Assembly (NCBI GenBank): GCA_905221605.1 | Contig: CAJNDS010001057.1 | Coordinates: 779,132 to 843,131, forward strand | DNA length: 64,000 nucleotides | Origin: Symbiodinium natans | Taxonomy: Eukaryota > Sar > Dinophyceae > Suessiales > Symbiodiniaceae | Direction of reading: 5' to 3' | Shown here: positions 39,124 to 48,661 of the stretch, piece by piece | Layout of the letters: every line of letters starts with the position of its first letter | Position numbering within the stretch: the first letter of the stretch is position 1 | Notes under the pieces: generated by a model | What the model was told of the DNA's origin: nothing | Database searches by the model: none | What the model saw: the letters and a program-made list of their open reading frames with translations, nothing else | Made by a program: the position numbers and the translations under genes

Positions 39124-39339
39124 GCTTCGCCCAATGATGGCCAGCACCTGCTACACTGTCTCACGGCATGCCATCGACACGTTCCGCCTAAACCCAAACC
39201 CTAAACCCTAAACCCAAGACCCAAAACCCAAGATCCAAAACCCAAGACCCAACACCCCAAGCCCACTTGGCTGAGATCCGGGCGTGCGGAGTTCCACGTG
39301 CGATTGATGGAGTGGATCCTCCACATGGGTGTTCAGGAA
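39124..39339. other. Foreign 216-bp block with telomere-like repeats interrupting the array end
   Basis: Array sequence runs to GAGAGTCCTG and resumes at 39,340 as CCCTGTGGCCCAAAG, exactly where other spacers continue with TTTCCCCTGTGG. The block includes CCCTAAA and CCCAAGACCC repeats (39,188-39,262). Confidence 0.7.
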
Positions 39340-39480
39340 CCCTGTGGCCCAAAGTTTCTGCAGTACAACGAGTTTCAAGAGCCTTCGAGTTTCTTTCAAG
39401 TTTCATAAGTTGCCAGATCTGCCTGGAGCCACCGGGAGAGCAAAACAGAGCGCAAAACCGCGAGACGTGGGAGAGGCATG
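39340..39480 (+). other. Diverged remnant of the array spacer
   Basis: Matches the inter-unit spacer (GTGGCCCAAAGTTTCTGCAG, then GAGAGCAAAACAGAGCGC) with small changes, then ends before the leader and ATG of a fifth unit. It marks the right end of the array. Confidence 0.8.
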
Positions 39481-39908
39481 AGCTTCAGCTGGTAATGGCG
39501 TGTGCCCCGGAAAGCAAGAATCCGAGGCTCAAGCATCTCTCTCCAGACAACTGTACCGTGAAACATCTCCAAACCCTGAAATCATAACAAAGCAGAGCGT
39601 TTTGCAGAGAAGCTTGCTATGGTGCCACCACACCTCCCCACCGCAAGCATATATTCAACCCAAAGCCCTAGCTTTTGAGCCCCATGAAGCTACATCTAAA
39701 CTCTGTTGAAGTGCGAATGAGGTCCGAAGTCACCAGATGAGCCTTGTGCGGAACTGAGTATCGCTCGCTGGGCCGCTCGCTGGGCCGGGGTGGGGTACCA
39801 GCGCTCCAACCCTTAAACTCGGTAGATCCTTGGACTTTCCGTTCTTGGGTTTCAGAGGCCCTAGTTCTGCTAGGGGTTTCAAGGGCCAACCCAGTGAAGC
39901 TCCGTCGA
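39481..39908. other. Unique non-coding DNA
   Basis: No gene or exon I can support. A short duplicated CGCTGGGCCG occurs near 39,766-39,788. Confidence 0.4.
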
Positions 39909-40072
39909 CCCTAAACCCTGAACCCTGAACCCTAAACCCTAAACCCTAAACCCTAAACCCTAAACCCTAAACCCTAAACCCTAAACCCTAAACCCTAAAC
40001 CCTAAACCCTAAACCCCAAACCCTAAACCCTAAACCCTAAACCCGAAACCCTAAACCCCAAACCCTAAAGAA
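39909..40072 (+). repeat. Interstitial telomere-like CCCTAAA array
   Basis: About 20 nearly perfect CCCTAAA units with a few CCCGAAA, CCCCAAA and CCCTGAA variants. Confidence 0.95.
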
Positions 40073-40167
40073 GTTGAGGATCGGGTCACATCGTCGTCCG
40101 CCGCGACGTTGCGCGGGCAGGCTCCGCGGGCTCCGAGAAAGCTCGTGCCCGCAACATTTCTTTGGAG

Positions 40168-40588
40168 GTCTAGGGTCTAGGGTCTAGGGTCAAGGGTCTA
40201 GGGTCGAGGGTCGAGGGTCGAGGGTCTAGGGTGGAGGGTCGAGGGTCTAGGGTCTAGGGTCGAGGGTCTAGGTCTGGGGTCTAGGGTCTAGGGTCTAGGA
40301 GGGTCTAGGGGTCGAGGGGTCTCGGGTCTAGGGTCGAGGTCGAGGGTCTAGGGTCGAGGGTCGAGGGTCTAGGGTCCAGGGTCGAGGCTCTAGGGTCTGG
40401 CTCGAGGGTTGAAGGTCTAGGGTCGAGGGTTGAGGGTCTAGGGTCCAGGGTCGAGGGTCGAGGGTCGAGGGTCTAGGGTCGAGGGTCTAGGGTCGAGGGT
40501 CTCGGGTCTGGGTCTGGGGTCTACGGTCTCGGGTCTCGGGGTCTGGGGGTCTGGGTCTAGGTCTAGGGTCGAGGGTCGAGGGTCTAGG
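40168..40588 (+). repeat. GGGTCTA/GGGTCGA telomere-variant satellite
   Basis: A heptamer array with TCTAGGG and TCGAGGG variants, irregular in phase. It abuts the left LTR of the copia element and resumes in the same orientation on the other side (48,883). Confidence 0.9.
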
Positions 40589-40929
40589 TCTTGGAGGTTA
40601 TGAGGATTATGAGGCCCAGGTGATGAGGAGGTTACAATGCTGAAGTGACTAGGGGTTGGGGAGAGCCTTTCACGAATAGTGTGAGGTACATCATCTAGAG
40701 GATTGTACATCTCGATGATCCCTAGGAGGTCTCAAGGCCAGCCCAACACCCAATCAATCCCCAATCAACATCCCCGGCAACGGAAGTGCAACCCACAATG
40801 ATTATCGCACTTCGCTCTCGTCCTCATGTTGCTTGAGCCAAACCCATATGGTTTGGTACACTTCTCGATTTGTGCTGGTCATGCCTGCACACAACTTGGT
40901 ACACTTCTTGATTTGTGCACCGAATGACA
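40589..40929 (-). repeat. 3' LTR of the copia element
   Basis: 341 bp, read on the minus strand from TGTCATTCGGTG to ACCTCCAAGA. It contains a near-tandem pair TTGGTACACTTCTxGATTTGTGC (40,854 and 40,892) and, on the minus strand, GTTTGGCTCAAG. The gag start codon is included, so an open frame here (40,710 downward) runs from the LTR into flanking satellite. Confidence 0.9.
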
Positions 40930-40940
40930 CTCCTCCTCAG
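40930..40940 (-). other. Polypurine tract
   Basis: The minus strand reads CTGAGGAGGAG directly before the 3' LTR start TGTCATT. This is the expected primer site for plus-strand DNA synthesis and supports the LTR boundary. Confidence 0.65.
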
Positions 40941-41304
40941 TCACTGGTTGGAGTGTGTGCTTCAAGCAGCTGACTGCCAAAATCGCACAAATCTTAACGC
41001 AAAAGTTTCCTGGATACCGCTCATAATGTGAAGCATACGATGATATGGCCAGCCTATGGCTCTTTGCCGAATGCCCCCGTGATTCGGTCTTTTGGAGTCC
41101 CTATGACTCTTTCTTTTTTCGAGGTGCTTAATGTTTCTTTGGCCCATTGGCATCACACGCGGTCCAGGTCCTAAACTATCTAATTCCTAATCTCGCTGGA
41201 CTATTCCTTCGGCGAGACTGAGCATGCTAACCCCTGCAAGTATACATCTTCCACCACTGTCCGGGACAGAAAAGTTGTCTTGCAGCGAAACGGATACTCT
41301 CATG

Positions 41305-44300
41305 TCACACCCCATTCGACACTTCCACAAGATTCAAGAGATGTCGCATCTGCTCCAACCTGGTCCGTGGCAACGATTTAGTCAATGCATCGGCAACCAG
41401 TGTAGCGCCCTCTTCGTGTCGAATCATGATGCCATGTTGATGAGCTTGGTCTCTGACCCAAGCTGCTCTCAACCCAAAATGACGTGTGCGCCAAACAAGA
41501 GTTGACATAGTAGGCTTACAAAGCAAAACAACCGCACTGGCACTGTCGGATACGGCTTCAATCTTGTAGTGTACGTTTGTGAGGTTCTTAATGATGCTCT
41601 GAAGACGCGCAGAATCCTGGATTCCAGTGGCAATAGCCTCCGTTTCGGACTCGCACGTGCTCCAAGCGGTTAATGTTTGTCTGATGGATCTCCATGATAC
41701 TAAGTCCTGCCCAATTTTGATGGCGATGCCTGATCTGCTGCGGGATGCTTGGGGTGCAAAGCTTGCGTCGGAATACACCGTCAAGATTCGCTCAGAACTG
41801 CCAACAAATCGAAGGGAAAGCCAAAGTGTCTTTCTCATGTATCGCCACATGTGTCGCAACTTTCGCAAGGCATACGCAGGGTGAGTTGTCACTATGCAAG
41901 CAAGCATTGAGGTCATTGCCTGAACATCTGGTCTTGTCCTCATGGCTGCCCACATTATTGAACCAACTTCTCGCTGGCAAGCTTTCACATTCGCTTCGTG
42001 GTCCTTGTCCTTTGGCTCAGGATTAAGCGGGAGATCGTCGAGGTTGGGCAATGATGCTGTTCCGGCCATCTGGGTCAACACTCGCCTCTGAAGTTCCTGC
42101 GCCAGCCACCTGTGCTGATCCAGAAACAATCCCTCTGCAGACAATGTAATTCGAAGTCCAAGAAAGATGAACTCAGAGACCCTGGGGACCGTTAGCGATC
42201 CGCGCTTCAAGTTGCTCTCTCCGCTCCAGCTCATATAGCCCTTTGCTGTGGCCTTCCAAGTACTTCGAACATGGTTGACCACTCTCAACATGGCCTCCGA
42301 GTGCCCTACTCCAAGCCCATCGTCGACAAACATGGTGACATAGCCCCGAATGATGGAACCTTCCATGACGGTCCACAGCCCAGGAATATCTTGATGGGGG
42401 TTCAACACCAGGTCTCCTAGTGTGTCTCCCTCTTCCTTCTGCAGAATGGCTCCGTTCATCTTGGCGGCGCGCTCTTCCTCCCAGTCCCTTGGAGCCCGCC
42501 GGAGTCCGTATAGAGACTTACGCAGGATAAGGACCGTGTCAGCTTCGAAATATCCCAGCTTCACCAAGATACCAGGGGGCCTTAGCAAAACCCATGCGTC
42601 ACGAGGTAGGATCGAGTTCAAAAATGCAGCAGATATATCGAAAGCTATCCCACACCAGTCCCTGTTTGAGGCCCATGTGTGTGACAGGAAACGAAGTGTA
42701 TCAGCGTCCACATTCTGACTCGAAAGATCATCGCCAGGCTGTTGTTCGAAATTCCCACAAGCAACAAGGCGACACTTTGCCTTAAAGGCTGCTAGCTCCG
42801 CCAGCTCTGCTGCCTCCTGCGCGCTCATTCCTGACAGATTCTTGGCTGCCTTTGGGACCTGGTCACTCAAGAGTTTTTCCTGAGACAAGTCTCCTCCTTC
42901 AAGCAGCGGTTTCTTTGTCAAGACCAGCTTCATAGGGATAGGCGTTGGGAGCTCATCCTCGCTGCCCAGTCCGAGCCTTTCCCGAACTTCAGAACTTGTA
43001 CATGCCTCCCACACTTCTTTCGTAGCCATGTTGTCAAGCTCATCTGCAACTGAAGCTCGCCACTTTTGCTGACGAAGAATACTTCCAGTGGTCAAAACGT
43101 CGTTTCCAACGGTTTCAGTCACCAGTTGTTGGTCTGCCAAGATTGCAGCCATGCGCTCCGCATCTTCGATCTCTTGCTCTGCCGACATAGACAAGTGAAG
43201 ATATTTGCCATCTTGCTTGTCTGCCTTTCCAATTGGCTCTGCATGGGTTGCGACGGCTGCCTTACTGAAGGTGTTCATCTGGCATCCCCTTCCGGCAAAA
43301 GGTGACAAAGCTGCCTCTGCTGAAGAATCTCTCACTTGTCGCTTGATGGCCTCAAACCTTCCTGCAACTTCATGTTCTGCAGGATCGGGACCATCTTGGC
43401 GCTCCTCCAGAGTGACAACCTCATCGACATCTGGCTCAGCCCACCTCACTGTTCCATCTTCTGCAACCCATACTGCCAAAGCTTCGTCTGGACTCAAGAG
43501 CTTTCTCCATCGCTTTGGCGCCACCTCAAACGGTGTTGGAAGTCTCGTTGTGACGATTTGTAGTCCTTGATTTCCATCCACCAAGACTTGCGCAGCATCC
43601 TGAATGGCCTCGTTCACGCACAGATACACTCCCTCTCGCACACGTGGGGAAAACGGATCAGGTGCTTGGATACGAACTCCAACAGGATCTCCGAAGGTGG
43701 GTGTTCCAACTGGTCTGTCAATGTTGAGTGCCTGCAAACGAAGTTCATACGCAGCTTGCTTTACTGCGTACGACCAAAAAGACTTCGGCATGTCAGCATG
43801 AAGAAGAAGGCTTGTTGCTGCCTCCTTTACAGCTTGTACCTGTCTCTCCGCCTTCCCATTGGCCTCAGGTTCATAGGCAGCGGACAGGGTTTTCCAAAGT
43901 CCTTCGCGGGCGACCTCATCAACCACGTTAGCAGCTGTAAATTCACCTCCCCCGTCACTGTGCACACGAATCACCACTTCAGGATTGTCAGCTTCAGCGC
44001 GAATCTGTGCCAAAATTGACTTAATCCCTGCAAGCGTTTCGACTGCCTTCTTGGATTTCTGCACGCACACGTAGGGAACTGATGTAGCTTCTTTGTTTAC
44101 AAGAACACCAACCAGAAAGTAGCGAGCCCCATCCCGTGCCTTGTCATGTGGACCAGAAAGATCAAAGCTGATAACTCCAGTACTGATTTGGTCACGAGGA
44201 ATTTTGTAGTGAGCTCGTCGATGGCCGCGGCTTGCTTGGCAGTGCACACAAGTGTTCTTATACTTCAAGTGAAAAGCACACGCAAGCGAGGCACCATGGG

Positions 44301-44487
44301 AAAAACTTTCACTGTCACTTATCTCTTCCCTGAACTCAGACCTAGCATACTCACCCTGACCATCGCCTAAGCTTCCCTGAAGTCCCTGAACTAAAGGGGT
44401 TTGGTGCTCGGGAGTGTGGTGGTGTGATGCTGCTTTGTCCTGCTGCTGCTGGTGCCGCGGTGTTCTGCTGTTGCTGGTGGTCGGCAA
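41305..44487 (-). CDS. pol: Pol: integrase, reverse transcriptase, RNase H
   Basis: 1,060 codons, intact. A compact His/Cys zinc motif (SHG...FHLKYKNTCVHC, about residues 58-84) precedes the integrase core: ISFDLSGP (about 107), RVHSDGGGEF (about 175) and EANGKAERQV (about 207) give the D, D, E blocks. Reverse transcriptase has KCRLVACGN, GIAFDISAAFLN (about 616), LRKSLYGLRRAPRDW and MFVDDGLGV (about 720), FVDD replacing the usual YVDD. RNase H shows LTVYSDASFA (about 900), CESETEAIA and DALTKSLPRTRLEQM. The frame has no ATG at its 5' limit and overlaps the upstream ORF by 137 bases in the +1 frame, so it is probably made by ribosomal frameshifting. Confidence 0.92.
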   Translation of the reverse strand: MPTTSNSRTPRHQQQQDKAASHHHTPEHQTPLVQGLQGSLGDGQGEYARSEFREEISDSESFSHGASLACAFHLKYKNTCVHCQASRGHRRAHYKIPRDQISTGVISFDLSGPHDKARDGARYFLVGVLVNKEATSVPYVCVQKSKKAVETLAGIKSILAQIRAEADNPEVVIRVHSDGGGEFTAANVVDEVAREGLWKTLSAAYEPEANGKAERQVQAVKEAATSLLLHADMPKSFWSYAVKQAAYELRLQALNIDRPVGTPTFGDPVGVRIQAPDPFSPRVREGVYLCVNEAIQDAAQVLVDGNQGLQIVTTRLPTPFEVAPKRWRKLLSPDEALAVWVAEDGTVRWAEPDVDEVVTLEERQDGPDPAEHEVAGRFEAIKRQVRDSSAEAALSPFAGRGCQMNTFSKAAVATHAEPIGKADKQDGKYLHLSMSAEQEIEDAERMAAILADQQLVTETVGNDVLTTGSILRQQKWRASVADELDNMATKEVWEACTSSEVRERLGLGSEDELPTPIPMKLVLTKKPLLEGGDLSQEKLLSDQVPKAAKNLSGMSAQEAAELAELAAFKAKCRLVACGNFEQQPGDDLSSQNVDADTLRFLSHTWASNRDWCGIAFDISAAFLNSILPRDAWVLLRPPGILVKLGYFEADTVLILRKSLYGLRRAPRDWEEERAAKMNGAILQKEEGDTLGDLVLNPHQDIPGLWTVMEGSIIRGYVTMFVDDGLGVGHSEAMLRVVNHVRSTWKATAKGYMSWSGESNLKRGSLTVPRVSEFIFLGLRITLSAEGLFLDQHRWLAQELQRRVLTQMAGTASLPNLDDLPLNPEPKDKDHEANVKACQREVGSIMWAAMRTRPDVQAMTSMLACIVTTHPAYALRKLRHMWRYMRKTLWLSLRFVGSSERILTVYSDASFAPQASRSRSGIAIKIGQDLVSWRSIRQTLTAWSTCESETEAIATGIQDSARLQSIIKNLTNVHYKIEAVSDSASAVVLLCKPTMSTLVWRTRHFGLRAAWVRDQAHQHGIMIRHEEGATLVADALTKSLPRTRLEQMRHLLNLVEVSNGV
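44351..44487 (-). promoter_or_regulatory. ORF1/ORF2 overlap, probable +1 (or -2) frameshift zone
   Basis: ORF1 ends at 44,351 and ORF2 is open from 44,487 in the +1 frame. The zone is rich in CAG/CAACAGCAG-type codons. I see no single clear slippery site and do not name one. Confidence 0.6.
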
Positions 44488-47400
44488 TCTGTCGCGCAGT
44501 GGAGCTCAAGTGGGTATCCAAGTATCTACCTGGCACTCGAAATTCCAACGCCTCCAGAGTGTCGAGATTTTTTCTCCCAAGTGTCCACCAGTCGCGAGGA
44601 GTGTATGAGATCAGGACCTTTCGGGATCCCTTGTACGCCTCTGTGCCGTGGTAGCGTGTTCCCAGGAATTCAACCTTTCTTCCGCCAGCCGTAGCATGTA
44701 GTGTTCCAAGTCTTGGCTTCTCCCCAGGCTTCACCACTCTCCAGTATCGCTTCTGGTCGTTCGCCGGCGCATTGTCATCATCCTCCAGCCACAATTCTCC
44801 TCCGGTGTAAGAAGAAATTCCCAGCAGTGTGTTCGGGATGTTTCCGTCGTTCGGATCTTTGTGGGGCTTGAACACGACGTCTTCAGAGACTGCGATGGAT
44901 AGGAAAGGATTGTCTGTCTGTTCCCTCATGAAGCGTCCCAGAAGTCGAGCTAAACACGGCCGTTCCAAAGTGATCTTGGTAATACCATGTAGTCCTCCTT
45001 GCACCCACGATCCAAACACCCAAATCTCTAACTTGCTTTCGGGATTCGAAACTTTGTTCTTCCGGTTGGTAATCATTGGCTGTAGCTTGGCCGCGCGGAT
45101 CACATTGGCGACGTCCACATAGTTCAGCGGTCCTGGCCGATCCAACAGGGCGCGCGCTTCCGCCTCGCCTTCCGGCTCCTGTCTGACCATCTGAGCAGCA
45201 TGTCCTCCCGGCTCTGCCTCCTCCTGAAGCCTTGCTAGCTCGGCGATATCCTCCCAGCTCACGACGTAAGGCTCTCCAAGCGGCTCCTCACTTGCACACG
45301 GACTCACAGCACTCATGCAAGTCTCTTTCCAATTCCTGGTCAGAAGTGGTCGTAGGCGCTTGTATTGCGTAAAGTCGAGAAATGGAAGTCCATCTCGGAT
45401 CTCCAGCTGCACCCATTCACCACCCAAACTCTGCGGCATTTTTAGATGTGCTCCAGAAGCATCCCACAGGAACGAAACTCCAATCTGTATGAGTCGGCAT
45501 ACGCCACACAATGTTGAAGTTCCCTCCTGAGCCTCCACGAACATCTCGCCATCTCGAGTGCGCCAAGCATTCACCTGCTGCCCATCTGCAAGAACCAAAG
45601 GCGCGGGTCTTGCCCTTGCAGGTTTTGGCCCTGGAGCAGTTCGGACTACTTCATTTGCACCAGTATCCAGCAGCACATCTGAGCATGCATCTCCCTCTGT
45701 CACTGCCTTAGCATCGGCACGTCGAGCTTGAGGTACTGGACGAGGTACAACTGCTGGTCTGGGGCTGTACACCCGGGGCGGCCTGTTCGTCTCGATCATT
45801 GCCATGAACAGCTCATTTCGGTCGGACATACTTATCAGCCATACCAGAATTCCTGGCCTGACTACGTCATCATCACACATAATCAGCATGTCATGTGCAG
45901 CCAACAAAATCTGCTCATCTCCTATCTCGATGTCATAGAGAGGCAAATTTTCATCTAAGCCAGCAAGGATGACAGACACTCCAGCAGCTACATCGTATGG
46001 ATTGTCTACCTCCACAAAGGCCTTCTCGGTTGTGAGAATGTCGCTATTTCGCCACGCCAAATACTCCATTGGTTCAAGATGCAGTTTCCAGAGAGGTTGC
46101 CGTCTTTGCCTCTCCTCCTGCGCCCTCTGTAGCGCCTCCGCCATGTAGAGGTCGATGTCATTCTCGTTGCGCATGTCCGGTTGCGTGCTTGGAGTGGATG
46201 CCTCGGAGTCTACCTCCTCCTGTCCAATAGAACCTTCCAAAGATGACTCGCTATCGGTATCTGGCTCATCTCCACCTGAGCCACCCCGAAACATTGCGCA
46301 AACACTCCCTGTCCATCGGATTGATGACGCCATAGAAGATGCTGTTGCCGCTGCCCTCGCTGTTGCCTTTGGTTGCGGCGCTGCCCTTGCCGAATAACCT
46401 CCGGACTCAACTCCCAGCAAAGTCTGAGCTGCATCTCCCTGAGTCTGGGCCTGTGCAGCATGAGAGTACTTGCACTTGTCGCCCAGCTTGCAGCCTCCTC
46501 GCTTGTGATGTCTGCACGGAATCTTCTTCTTCTCGGCATCGGTCTTGGGCTGTGAAGAGTTCGAACTTGCCGTCTTGGGGTTTGCGGGTGAATGTTTGTA
46601 GTGGCATCTATCCCCAAACGAGCAGCTTCCCTTTTGGAGATAGGGACAGGGCGTCTTCTTTCTCTCCTCAAGAGTGAGGGTCTTGCCCTTCGACTGAGCA
46701 TCTTTGCCCTTGCCTCCTCCTGAGCCCTTGCCACCATCTCCCTTGCCCTTGTCGCCCTTGCCCTTGTGTGCAACGCTGTCACCTTCGTCAGATGTCCTGT
46801 TCTTAGCATATTCATTTGCAGAAATCAAGCGCAACTCCTTTTCCAGGTTGTCGAGAACGAGATCCACTCCCCTCGTCTGTCCTAGTTGCACAGAAGCATC
46901 AAGACGACATATCGACATTCGCGTGCGTAGGGACTCATGTCTCTTTTCGAGACGACTGACCAAGTTTTGCAGTCCTCGCAGAAGTTCAAACGGCGCAATC
47001 TCTGGAAGACCAAGGGTTTGTATTCTTGCCCTGGCAAGCTTCCATCGTCTGATGACTTGTATAGCCGCAGACGCCGTCTGTACTGCCTCCAAGGATCTCA
47101 CAAATCTGGTTAAACTGGTCTGTTCTTCACATCCACCAGGCTGCACCTGTCCTACCAACTCCTCCAGTACTTGAACCGGATGGATCTCTGTCGTAGGAGT
47201 CGTCATCTCAACGGCTGGCGCAGTTATTTCCTCGGGAAGAACTCGTAACAATTGAACCACCAGTCTACCACCATACCCCGAGGGATACGAATGATAGGCC
47301 TTCAGTGTGTCAACAGCTTCACCACGAGCACCACGCTGGTAGCGATCCTCAGCCTCTGCAAAACACTCTTCTACAAAAGCTTGAAATACTCCAGACGCAG

Positions 47401-48661
47401 TGCCTGCCACAGTGCATATTTGTCTCTTCCACGTTGAATATGCCATCCCCAACTCCCACGGTGTCTTACTCGTGAAGTCAAATGATGGAAAATCCGTCAA
47501 CACCTTCCACTGCTCCTTCTGCCCTGTCACTGGCGCTCTACCAGATTGACCGGGTGCAGGTTGACTTGAGTGCTCTGCCTTCGCCTTTTCGGATCTGTGC
47601 AAATGCGATGTCAATCCAGGTGGTACTGCAGGAGGCTGGGATATGTTCCATGGGTTTGCAGACTGGTCCTCATCACTGTTGGGCTCGTCGCCAACTTGAG
47701 TCCACCAGTCCCTTTCCACATGCTCACTGCGGTCTTGGCCGTCAGGAGACAATGTAAAGTGCTCAACTCGTCGATGTTCATGAGCGTCTGTAGTCGGCCT
47801 TGAAAGGAGGTCTACCTTGGATTCCCAACTTTTCAACCTTCCATCCAATTTAGCCAACTCCTCATCCACCCGTGCTGCCAGGGCCTCGGTGCCTCCAACA
47901 GCTTCTCCACTGCCTGTAGCATTGAAGGTAGGTGCATATAGTAACGTTGAGTGAGCATCCAGCCAGCGATGGTGCTCCTTTTGCCTTATTTCTTGCTGAC
48001 TGCAGGCTGCTTCTAGATCTCTGACTCGACCCTCCAACGACTCAAGCTTTGCAGCCATCATCGCTTCTCGTTGTCGGTCTTGATCCACCTGCACACTGTG
48101 TGCCTGTGTCCTTGCCTGAACTTGCTCCAAGCATCCTCTGACTTCAAGCATCTCATTGTTCCACGTGGTACTTTGTCGTTCAACCACACCATGCTGCTCG
48201 CGCAAAGCCTCCTCTAAGGATCTCAAGCGATCTTCCATCGACATACATCCTGAGAAGATATGGGAATGCCCTGTCTCAAGCGTGCCCATAGCCTGGCCAA
48301 GCAAATTGGTTCTGTAGTTCAAGCGATCGTTCACCTTTGTCAAAGCTGCACGAATGTCCTCCACTGCCCCAAGATCAAACGATATGTTGTCCCGGAGGTT
48401 CTGCAAAAGATCGGCAGGCAATGTAACTTGGCTCATCGACCGAAAAACAACTTCACTGCTTCTGCTTTCTGCTGTGGCTGCTGCTGCTGCTGCTGTCTGC
48501 ATGGTGTTGTGCGGGCTTAGGGGGTTTGGGCTCATAACCTCTTGGAGGTTATGAGGATTATGAGGCCCAGGTGATGAGGAGGTTACAATGCTGAAGTGAC
48601 TAGGGGTTGGGGAGAGCCTTTCACGAATAGTGTGAGGTACATCATCTAGAGGATTGTACAT
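44351..48661 (-). CDS. gag: Gag-protease polyprotein with CCCH fingers and 2OG-Fe(II)-oxygenase-like domain
   Basis: 1,436 codons, intact; ATG at 48,661 lies inside the LTR. Residues 75-300 are coiled-coil-like. A Lys/Gly-rich linker (about 635-660) leads to two CCCH fingers, PCPYLQKGSCSFGDRCHYKH (about 672) and PCRHHKRGGCKLGDKCKYSH (about 716), where most gag proteins have CCHC knuckles. The protease Asp is in VLLDTGANEV (about 996). From about 1,200 comes an extra domain with FKPHKDPND (about 1,263), TGGELWLED, TRYHGTEAYKGSRKVLISY (about 1,335-1,350): HxD, distal His and Arg as in 2-oxoglutarate/Fe(II) oxygenases. Its substrate cannot be inferred, and it may act on nucleic acid, on protein, or be structural. 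Confidence 0.85.
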   Translation of the reverse strand: MYNPLDDVPHTIRERLSPTPSHFSIVTSSSPGPHNPHNLQEVMSPNPLSPHNTMQTAAAAAATAESRSSEVVFRSMSQVTLPADLLQNLRDNISFDLGAVEDIRAALTKVNDRLNYRTNLLGQAMGTLETGHSHIFSGCMSMEDRLRSLEEALREQHGVVERQSTTWNNEMLEVRGCLEQVQARTQAHSVQVDQDRQREAMMAAKLESLEGRVRDLEAACSQQEIRQKEHHRWLDAHSTLLYAPTFNATGSGEAVGGTEALAARVDEELAKLDGRLKSWESKVDLLSRPTTDAHEHRRVEHFTLSPDGQDRSEHVERDWWTQVGDEPNSDEDQSANPWNISQPPAVPPGLTSHLHRSEKAKAEHSSQPAPGQSGRAPVTGQKEQWKVLTDFPSFDFTSKTPWELGMAYSTWKRQICTVAGTASGVFQAFVEECFAEAEDRYQRGARGEAVDTLKAYHSYPSGYGGRLVVQLLRVLPEEITAPAVEMTTPTTEIHPVQVLEELVGQVQPGGCEEQTSLTRFVRSLEAVQTASAAIQVIRRWKLARARIQTLGLPEIAPFELLRGLQNLVSRLEKRHESLRTRMSICRLDASVQLGQTRGVDLVLDNLEKELRLISANEYAKNRTSDEGDSVAHKGKGDKGKGDGGKGSGGGKGKDAQSKGKTLTLEERKKTPCPYLQKGSCSFGDRCHYKHSPANPKTASSNSSQPKTDAEKKKIPCRHHKRGGCKLGDKCKYSHAAQAQTQGDAAQTLLGVESGGYSARAAPQPKATARAAATASSMASSIRWTGSVCAMFRGGSGGDEPDTDSESSLEGSIGQEEVDSEASTPSTQPDMRNENDIDLYMAEALQRAQEERQRRQPLWKLHLEPMEYLAWRNSDILTTEKAFVEVDNPYDVAAGVSVILAGLDENLPLYDIEIGDEQILLAAHDMLIMCDDDVVRPGILVWLISMSDRNELFMAMIETNRPPRVYSPRPAVVPRPVPQARRADAKAVTEGDACSDVLLDTGANEVVRTAPGPKPARARPAPLVLADGQQVNAWRTRDGEMFVEAQEGTSTLCGVCRLIQIGVSFLWDASGAHLKMPQSLGGEWVQLEIRDGLPFLDFTQYKRLRPLLTRNWKETCMSAVSPCASEEPLGEPYVVSWEDIAELARLQEEAEPGGHAAQMVRQEPEGEAEARALLDRPGPLNYVDVANVIRAAKLQPMITNRKNKVSNPESKLEIWVFGSWVQGGLHGITKITLERPCLARLLGRFMREQTDNPFLSIAVSEDVVFKPHKDPNDGNIPNTLLGISSYTGGELWLEDDDNAPANDQKRYWRVVKPGEKPRLGTLHATAGGRKVEFLGTRYHGTEAYKGSRKVLISYTPRDWWTLGRKNLDTLEALEFRVPGRYLDTHLSSTARQIADHQQQQNTAAPAAAGQSSITPPHSRAPNPFSSGTSGKLRRWSG
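48531..48555. repeat. Perfect 11-bp inverted repeat at the 5' LTR/internal junction
   Basis: CTCATAACCTC, loop TTG, GAGGTTATGAG. One arm is the end of the LTR and the other the first internal bases, where a tRNA primer-binding site would be expected. No TGG-type binding site is seen. Confidence 0.75.

Noticed and set aside
39520-39540. Spliced-leader relic GGCTCAAG
   Set aside because: Only eight bases match and no further SL sequence precedes it.
40438-40710. Short minus-strand gene starting MYNPLDDVPHTI
   Set aside because: It is the gag start codon in the 3' LTR reading out into GGGTCTA satellite, not a separate gene.
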